DNA of 64,000 nucleotides from CAZMGV01 sp964621525 [NCBI: uncultured bacterium] (GTDB lineage: Bacteria > JAGRBM01). The notes beneath the pieces were generated by a model. It was not told where the DNA came from, ran no database searches, and saw nothing but the letters and a program-made list of their open reading frames with translations. The stretch is taken from contig CAZUMS010000022.1 in assembly GCA_964621525.1 (NCBI GenBank), positions 1 through 64,000 on the forward strand, in the 5' to 3' direction. Positions 59,705-64,000 of this stretch are shown here, piece after piece. The translations under genes were made by a program, and so were the position numbers. Each line of letters opens with the position of its first letter. Position 1 is the stretch's first letter.

Positions 59705-60979
59705 TCACGGGTTGTATTGGGCGAGCGAATCCAGGGAAACACGAAGATTCCGGACGGCCTGTCCCTTCAGATAATCGACAAGATGCGCCGGATCGAATGT
59801 CCTGCCGTCCATGAACAGATCGGGCCCCATTTCTATAGGACCAAGGGTGCCATCCAGCTGCCAGCCGGTTTCATGGCCGCCTTCCGTCTTGCGGCTGGCA
59901 ACCGGGACGGAAATACCAAGTTTTGCGGCGGCCTGACGGTACAGCTCGGGGCGGTAAACCTTCTCGGCGATCTTCCGGATATCGAGCGGGGTATTGATCT
60001 GACCCCACCGGTACATCTGCGTGACGATCCACTCCGCATGGGAAATCCAGGGGAAACCGGCGGCATACCGGTAAAACACGTTGAAGTCCGGAAGCAGCAC
60101 TGCCTCAGATCCGGCCCGCATATGGAACCGTCCGCTCATTGATGGTGTAACGGCCTCGGTCGGAACGCCGATGCAGGATTCTCCGGCAATCACATGGACC
60201 GTCTCCATCCGGTTTCCTGGATGGTCGATCCATCTGGCTGCGGAGATCAGGGCCTTCAGAATCGCCTGGAGGGTCCCGGGGTTTTCGGCTGCCCAGTCGG
60301 CGTTAACCGCAAATACCTTTTCGGGAGCGTTGTTCCAGATGCTGTGATTGGCCACCGCGACCGTGCCGATCCCGCGCTGGACAGCAAGCGTATTCCAGGG
60401 TTCACCCACACAGAAGCCGTCGATCTTTCCCGCTTCCAGCTGGGCCACCATCTGCGGCGGAGGGATCGTCACCAGGTTCAGATCCTCATCCGGGTTTATC
60501 CCGGCCGAAGCCAGCCAGTAGCGGAGTTCATAATTATGGGTAGAAAACGGAAAGACTGTTGCGATCGTGAACGGAGCCCGGCCGGACCGTTTCCCCTCGT
60601 CCACGAGCTTCGCAAAGGCCATCGCCATCCGGACCGGTCTCGAATCCTGGGGCGAAGCGGCGCTTTCCAGCATGCCATAGAGGGCATTGGAAACCGTGAC
60701 GGCGTTACCATTGAGGTCCAGGCTGAGCGGAGCGATGGCCGGCCGGCTGATGCTGCCGAGCCCCAGCGTCGCGGCTATAGGCATGGCAGCAAGCATCTGC
60801 GCCCCATCCAGCACGCCAGCCGCCACCTTGTCACGGATATTCGCCCAGGATGCCTCGGGTGACAGTTCAACCGAAAGCCCCGCAGCGGCGAAGAAGCCCC
60901 GTTCCTTGGCGATGACCAGCGGAGCGCAGTCCGTGAGCCGCATGATGCCAAGCCGTAAATTTGTTTTTTCGAGCGTCAC
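59705..60979 (-). CDS. nasS: NasS-like cytoplasmic nitrate sensor
   Basis: The 424-residue protein is a paralogue of the NrtA-type protein (FPFSTHNYELRYWLASAGI, PPPQMVAQLEAGKIDGFCVGEPW) but has no signal peptide, as in NasS. NasS holds NasT inactive when nitrate is absent and releases it when nitrate binds. The GTG start (60977-60979) overlaps the nasT stop by four bases (GTGA), so the pair is made together. It is encoded immediately upstream of the nitrate operon. Confidence 0.9.
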   Translation of the reverse strand: MTLEKTNLRLGIMRLTDCAPLVIAKERGFFAAAGLSVELSPEASWANIRDKVAAGVLDGAQMLAAMPIAATLGLGSISRPAIAPLSLDLNGNAVTVSNALYGMLESAASPQDSRPVRMAMAFAKLVDEGKRSGRAPFTIATVFPFSTHNYELRYWLASAGINPDEDLNLVTIPPPQMVAQLEAGKIDGFCVGEPWNTLAVQRGIGTVAVANHSIWNNAPEKVFAVNADWAAENPGTLQAILKALISAARWIDHPGNRMETVHVIAGESCIGVPTEAVTPSMSGRFHMRAGSEAVLLPDFNVFYRYAAGFPWISHAEWIVTQMYRWGQINTPLDIRKIAEKVYRPELYRQAAAKLGISVPVASRKTEGGHETGWQLDGTLGPIEMGPDLFMDGRTFDPAHLVDYLKGQAVRNLRVSLDSLAQYNP

Positions 60980-61554
60980 AAGTACTCCGACAGAGAGATG
61001 ACGTTCACCGCCACCTCCTCAAGCCGCTGGTTCCTGTCCATCGCCATCTTGCGGAGGGCCTGATAGGCCTCTTCCTCGGACATCCCCCGCCTCTTCATAA
61101 GAATGCCCTTGGCCTTTTCAATGTTCTTGCGGGCAGCGAGCGTCGACTTCGTCCTTTCCAGCTCATCCCGCAGGTTCTGGAATTCATGAAACCGGGCGAT
61201 GGCCACTTCCATGATCGGTTTCACCCGGTCGGGACTGACCGTCCCGACGATGTACCCGCTGACACCAGCACGTACCGCCCGCTGGATCGACTCGCTGTCG
61301 CTCTGGTCGACGAACATGACGACCGGGGTTGGCTGCTCCCGGTTGAGCGTGTGCATCGCCTCAAGCGTATCCCGGTCGGGGGAGTCCATGTCGATCAGAA
61401 TGAGGTCTGGGTTGAGCCTTCCTACCTGGGCTGCAAGGTCAGCCTTGCCTGTGGTTTTAAGAATGACGGTGTAGCCCGCACAACGGAGCACCTCTTCCAG
61501 CACGCGGGCGCGTTCAGGATTTTCGTCGACAAGCATGACCCGCAATGAGTTCAT
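60976..61554 (-). CDS. nasT: NasT-like ANTAR antitermination regulator
   Basis: The 192-residue protein has an N-terminal receiver-like domain (about 1-125: VMLVDENPERARVLEEVL, LILIDMDSPDRDTLE) and a C-terminal ANTAR domain (about 130-190) with KNIEKAKGILMKRRGMSEEEAYQALRK. In the known systems NasT binds paired hexaloop hairpins in the leader RNA and stops the terminator from forming. Matching hairpins are present in the nrt leader. The receiver keeps acidic residues, but control comes from NasS rather than a kinase. Confidence 0.94.
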   Translation of the reverse strand: MNSLRVMLVDENPERARVLEEVLRCAGYTVILKTTGKADLAAQVGRLNPDLILIDMDSPDRDTLEAMHTLNREQPTPVVMFVDQSDSESIQRAVRAGVSGYIVGTVSPDRVKPIMEVAIARFHEFQNLRDELERTKSTLAARKNIEKAKGILMKRRGMSEEEAYQALRKMAMDRNQRLEEVAVNVISLSEYL

Positions 61555-61794
61555 CCCGGTGGAATCAGCGCCGTACGGCCGGCAGTTCCATCCGGTGTTA
61601 CCGCAAAAGATGTGCCGTGCGCGGTTGTCTCAGAACAAAAGAGGTCAGCTACAGCACCAAGCTACCGGGAAGACCTTGTGAGATTACTGGTCCGCCGTAC
61701 GAGCCAGGCACTGAAAAGAATGCTGTAAAGTCCCGGCCTGCTGAAAAACCGGGCACTCTGGATTGTATAAGGCAGGAAACGGGAGGCCGGAAAT

Positions 61795-62883
61795 CTAGAA
61801 CCCCGTAACCTTCTCATCGGTCTGCTTGTCCCGGAAGCCCACCGGCGTTCCGTCCTCGTCGATCTGGTCGAGGAACTCGGAGATTCCGAAACCGGTCCGC
61901 TCGGAAGTGCCGGAAGCTCCCGGTGTCACCTCCCGGCACCGGTACTCGGTAAGTCCTTCGGTGATCCGGGTGAGGTATTTCGTCCCGTCGGGGGCGGTCC
62001 GGCGATGGCGGAGCGGAATCAGAGAAAGCACCCGGCCCTCGAACTCGTATTCCCGGTCGTCGTCCGTTTTGGCCCACACCTTCAGCGACGTTTGGTAGAA
62101 GTTCTTGTCCCATTCGGGCGTGACCCTCGCCGCCTCGATCCGCCGGTAGTCGCCGTCCACGAGCACCATCCCGGTTGCGACCTTGGGCCCCGCCCCAAGC
62201 TTCACGACCGATACCATGGCGCCGAAGTCGCCGCCGAAGTACATCGGCAGCCAGCGGTACCAGTGGATGTTTGACCAGTGACGCGGCCCCCAGGAGTGAT
62301 CCCGGAGACCGAAACCCTCGAGTTTCCAGCTCAGGCCGCCAATGCGGACCGTGCCGGTGCCCGACATGTGCTGCTCCGTATGCCCCTTGGCGAAACCCGC
62401 GATGTCGGGGAGCGGCGAGCCGTCCGCCATCACCCGGATGCCGCCGTGCATCGGCGAAACACCGGTGAAATCGATGGAGATCTCGCTGTCTTCCAGCGGG
62501 TTGTTCTTGAAGGCATAGGAGGGGTCCGCCATCTCGTGAGGGCGCTCCATCACGCAGAGCTTGCCCCGGTAGGCGAGCGAAAGCCGCTTGAACGGCTCAA
62601 TCACCCTGAACTGCATCCCCGCCGCGTCGAACGATTCATTGCTCGAGATCTTCGGCTTGTCGTGCATGAACGCGATCCGGCCGTCCGGCAGGTAGACGCA
62701 GCAGGACATCTCCGCGTGCCCTTCGTTCACCCGGTTACCGAGCCGGAACCACCCGCCGATCCGCTGCCGGGGATCGATCAGGTTGAAATACATGCTCTCG
62801 TTGTAGTTGGGCTTGCCCTCGTCCGGATGCATGAAGTCGTCTTCGGGGCGGATCACGAACTTGGTAAAGTGTTTGCGGACCAT
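61795..62883 (-). CDS. Lipocalin-like/CrtC-like domain protein (DUF7064/7065 type)
   Basis: The 362-residue protein is rich in beta strands and aromatic residues, with GLRDHSWGPRHWSNIHWYRWL near residue 215 and EFEGRVLSLIPLRH near 290. Those resemble the two-domain hydroxyneurosporene-synthase/AttH-like fold seen in uncharacterised DUF7064/7065 proteins. No signal peptide. It lies 9 bases downstream of the phosphotransferase gene, an association I have seen in other fatty-acid-degrading bacteria. A hydrophobic ligand is likely. Confidence 0.65.
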   Translation of the reverse strand: MVRKHFTKFVIRPEDDFMHPDEGKPNYNESMYFNLIDPRQRIGGWFRLGNRVNEGHAEMSCCVYLPDGRIAFMHDKPKISSNESFDAAGMQFRVIEPFKRLSLAYRGKLCVMERPHEMADPSYAFKNNPLEDSEISIDFTGVSPMHGGIRVMADGSPLPDIAGFAKGHTEQHMSGTGTVRIGGLSWKLEGFGLRDHSWGPRHWSNIHWYRWLPMYFGGDFGAMVSVVKLGAGPKVATGMVLVDGDYRRIEAARVTPEWDKNFYQTSLKVWAKTDDDREYEFEGRVLSLIPLRHRRTAPDGTKYLTRITEGLTEYRCREVTPGASGTSERTGFGISEFLDQIDEDGTPVGFRDKQTDEKVTGF

Positions 62884-62892
62884 GAAGTGCTC

Positions 62893-63987
62893 CTATTTGC
62901 CGACCCGGTCGGCCACCTGACGAAGGGCGAGATCGGCCAGCAGCCGCACGGCCGGTCCGAACATGGCGGCCCTCGAAGAGCTGGCGTTCCCGTCCAGGTT
63001 CCGCTTCACGATGCCCTGCAGGATCGCCGCTCCGCGGAACATGCTGAAGGCCATGAAATATTTATAGTCGGGTATTGATTCGAGTCCCATCTCCCGCTTG
63101 TAGCGGTCGATATACTCGTCCTCCGCAGGGATCCCGGTCTGGGCGAACTTCACGCCCATCAGTCCCGAATTGCCACCCGTCTTCTCCGCCATCGGGTTGT
63201 TCGGCACGTAATAAAGCATGGTGTTCGCCGTCAGGTCGATCAGCGGATGGCCCAGTGTCGAGAGCTCCCAGTCGAGCACGGCAACGACGCGCGGTTCCGT
63301 GGGGTGGAACACCACGTTATCCAGCCGGTAATCGCCGTGCATGATCGTGGTCCAGTCCTCCTTGGGCAGGTTGTCCGGAAACCAGTCCATGAGCCGGTTC
63401 ATGGATTCAATCTCGTGGGTCTTCGTCCGGGCGTACTGATCCTTCCAGAGCGCGACCTGACGGCCCGTGTAGTTCGTGGGCTTGCCGTAGTCCGAGAGCC
63501 CTGCCGCCTTCCAGTCGATCCGGTGAAGCTTCGCCAGCGTCCGGACCATGTCCGAATACATTTCCCGGCGTTCTTCGGGCGTCTTCACGTCCGGCATCGC
63601 CGGATTCCGGAAGATCCGGCCCTGCACCGCCTCCATCACGAAAAACGGCGTTCCGATCACGCTGTCGTCTTCGCAGAGGGCGAAAGTCCGCGGCACCGGC
63701 ACGCCGCTCGACTGAAGCGCGGTGATGATCCGGTATTCACGCTCGACGGCGTGGGCCGAACGTTCGAGTTTTCCGGGCGGCTTCTTGCGGATGACGTAGT
63801 TGCGGCCCGGAGTGAGAACCGCGAACGTCGGGTTCGACTGGCCTCCCTCGAACTGCTGCACCTTGAGCGGGCCCTGATACCCCTCGACCTGCTTCGCCAT
63901 GTAGCGTTCGAGCGAGCCGGCATCGAACCGGTGCGTCTCGCGCACCTCGACCAGTTCTCCGGGCAGACCGCTCTGTGGTTCCGGCAT
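62893..63987 (-). CDS. Aminoglycoside phosphotransferase-fold kinase, ACAD10/11-like
   Basis: The 364-residue protein has the APH fold: EGGQSNPTFAV (nucleotide loop), YVIRKKPPGKL with the ATP Lys, MHGDYRLDNVVFHPTE (catalytic HGDxxxxN, about 235) and VLDWELSTLG with the metal-binding Asp. It most resembles the kinase part of ACAD10/ACAD11, which phosphorylates 4-hydroxyacyl-CoA before dehydration. A role in hydroxy-acid or lipid breakdown is therefore possible. The gene starts 14 bases from the window end, so any upstream operon partner is not visible. Confidence 0.85.
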   Translation of the reverse strand: MPEPQSGLPGELVEVRETHRFDAGSLERYMAKQVEGYQGPLKVQQFEGGQSNPTFAVLTPGRNYVIRKKPPGKLERSAHAVEREYRIITALQSSGVPVPRTFALCEDDSVIGTPFFVMEAVQGRIFRNPAMPDVKTPEERREMYSDMVRTLAKLHRIDWKAAGLSDYGKPTNYTGRQVALWKDQYARTKTHEIESMNRLMDWFPDNLPKEDWTTIMHGDYRLDNVVFHPTEPRVVAVLDWELSTLGHPLIDLTANTMLYYVPNNPMAEKTGGNSGLMGVKFAQTGIPAEDEYIDRYKREMGLESIPDYKYFMAFSMFRGAAILQGIVKRNLDGNASSSRAAMFGPAVRLLADLALRQVADRVGK

Positions 63988-64000
63988 TTTCAGAATCCTC

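Overview
The window is about 64 kb of dense, high-GC bacterial DNA with short intergenic gaps and several convergent genes that touch or overlap at their 3' ends. It looks like a Gram-negative chromosome: there are outer-membrane beta-barrels, lipobox lipoproteins, a LolA-like protein, a Tat-exported binding protein and a CoxBA oxidase. The many short-chain dehydrogenases, crotonases and acyltransferases, the Ser/Thr kinase with PEGA repeats and the HSDL2-type SDR suggest an uncultivated deltaproteobacterial, Myxococcota or Binatota-like lineage. That placement is inference from gene content; there is no rRNA here to settle it. I saw no prophage, insertion sequence or CRISPR array.

Layout. 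1-5.5 kb: a perfect hairpin at the very first base, an exported zinc-dependent phospholipase C, aroQ, a PAS-GGDEF-EAL protein and an ASCH-domain protein. 5.5-12 kb: tRNA-Ala(GGC), two MacB-type permeases without an ATPase, a MAPEG protein, a second diguanylate cyclase, a peroxiredoxin-like protein and an HSDL2-like SDR. 12-20 kb: a double-FKBP lipoprotein, a divergent single-chain transketolase-like protein, a GST, a crotonase and an APC/KimA-like transporter. 20-36 kb: lipid and housekeeping genes (two acyltransferases, several SDRs, a crotonase, ispE, a UbiB kinase, hydrolases), ChrA, MoxR, a BamA-like barrel and a tandem UspA. 36-47 kb: coxBA, a SIMPL protein, a Ser/Thr kinase, a YhaM-like HD protein, mnmE, a START-like lipoprotein and a GH172 (DUF2961) enzyme. 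47-53 kb: a TetR-controlled operon for an ABC exporter, a LolA-like carrier and an outer-membrane protein. 53-64 kb: an unrecognised 482-residue Rossmann protein, a nitrate uptake operon (nrtABC-type transporter plus AlgE-like porin), its NasS/NasT regulators, and a lipocalin-like/phosphotransferase gene pair.

The best-supported regulatory system is at 54.7-61.6 kb. NasT (ANTAR) and NasS are encoded together just upstream of the nrtA-type gene. Between them lie a near-perfect sigma-54 promoter, two RNA hairpins whose six-base loops both carry A at position 1 and G at position 4, and an intrinsic terminator that overlaps the second hairpin. This is the known NasT antitermination layout. It implies that nitrogen status drives initiation and nitrate controls read-through. 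The operon ends with an outer-membrane barrel gene, which suggests a dedicated nitrate route across the outer membrane. No nitrate or nitrite reductase is in the window.

Other signals: dyad operators overlap promoters of the TetR-ABC operon, the UbiB gene and two SDR genes; a perfect FNR-type box lies between coxBA and the SIMPL gene; short CCTCCCT/AGGGAGG hairpins recur in the 15.8-17.6 kb gaps; and several starts look leaderless.
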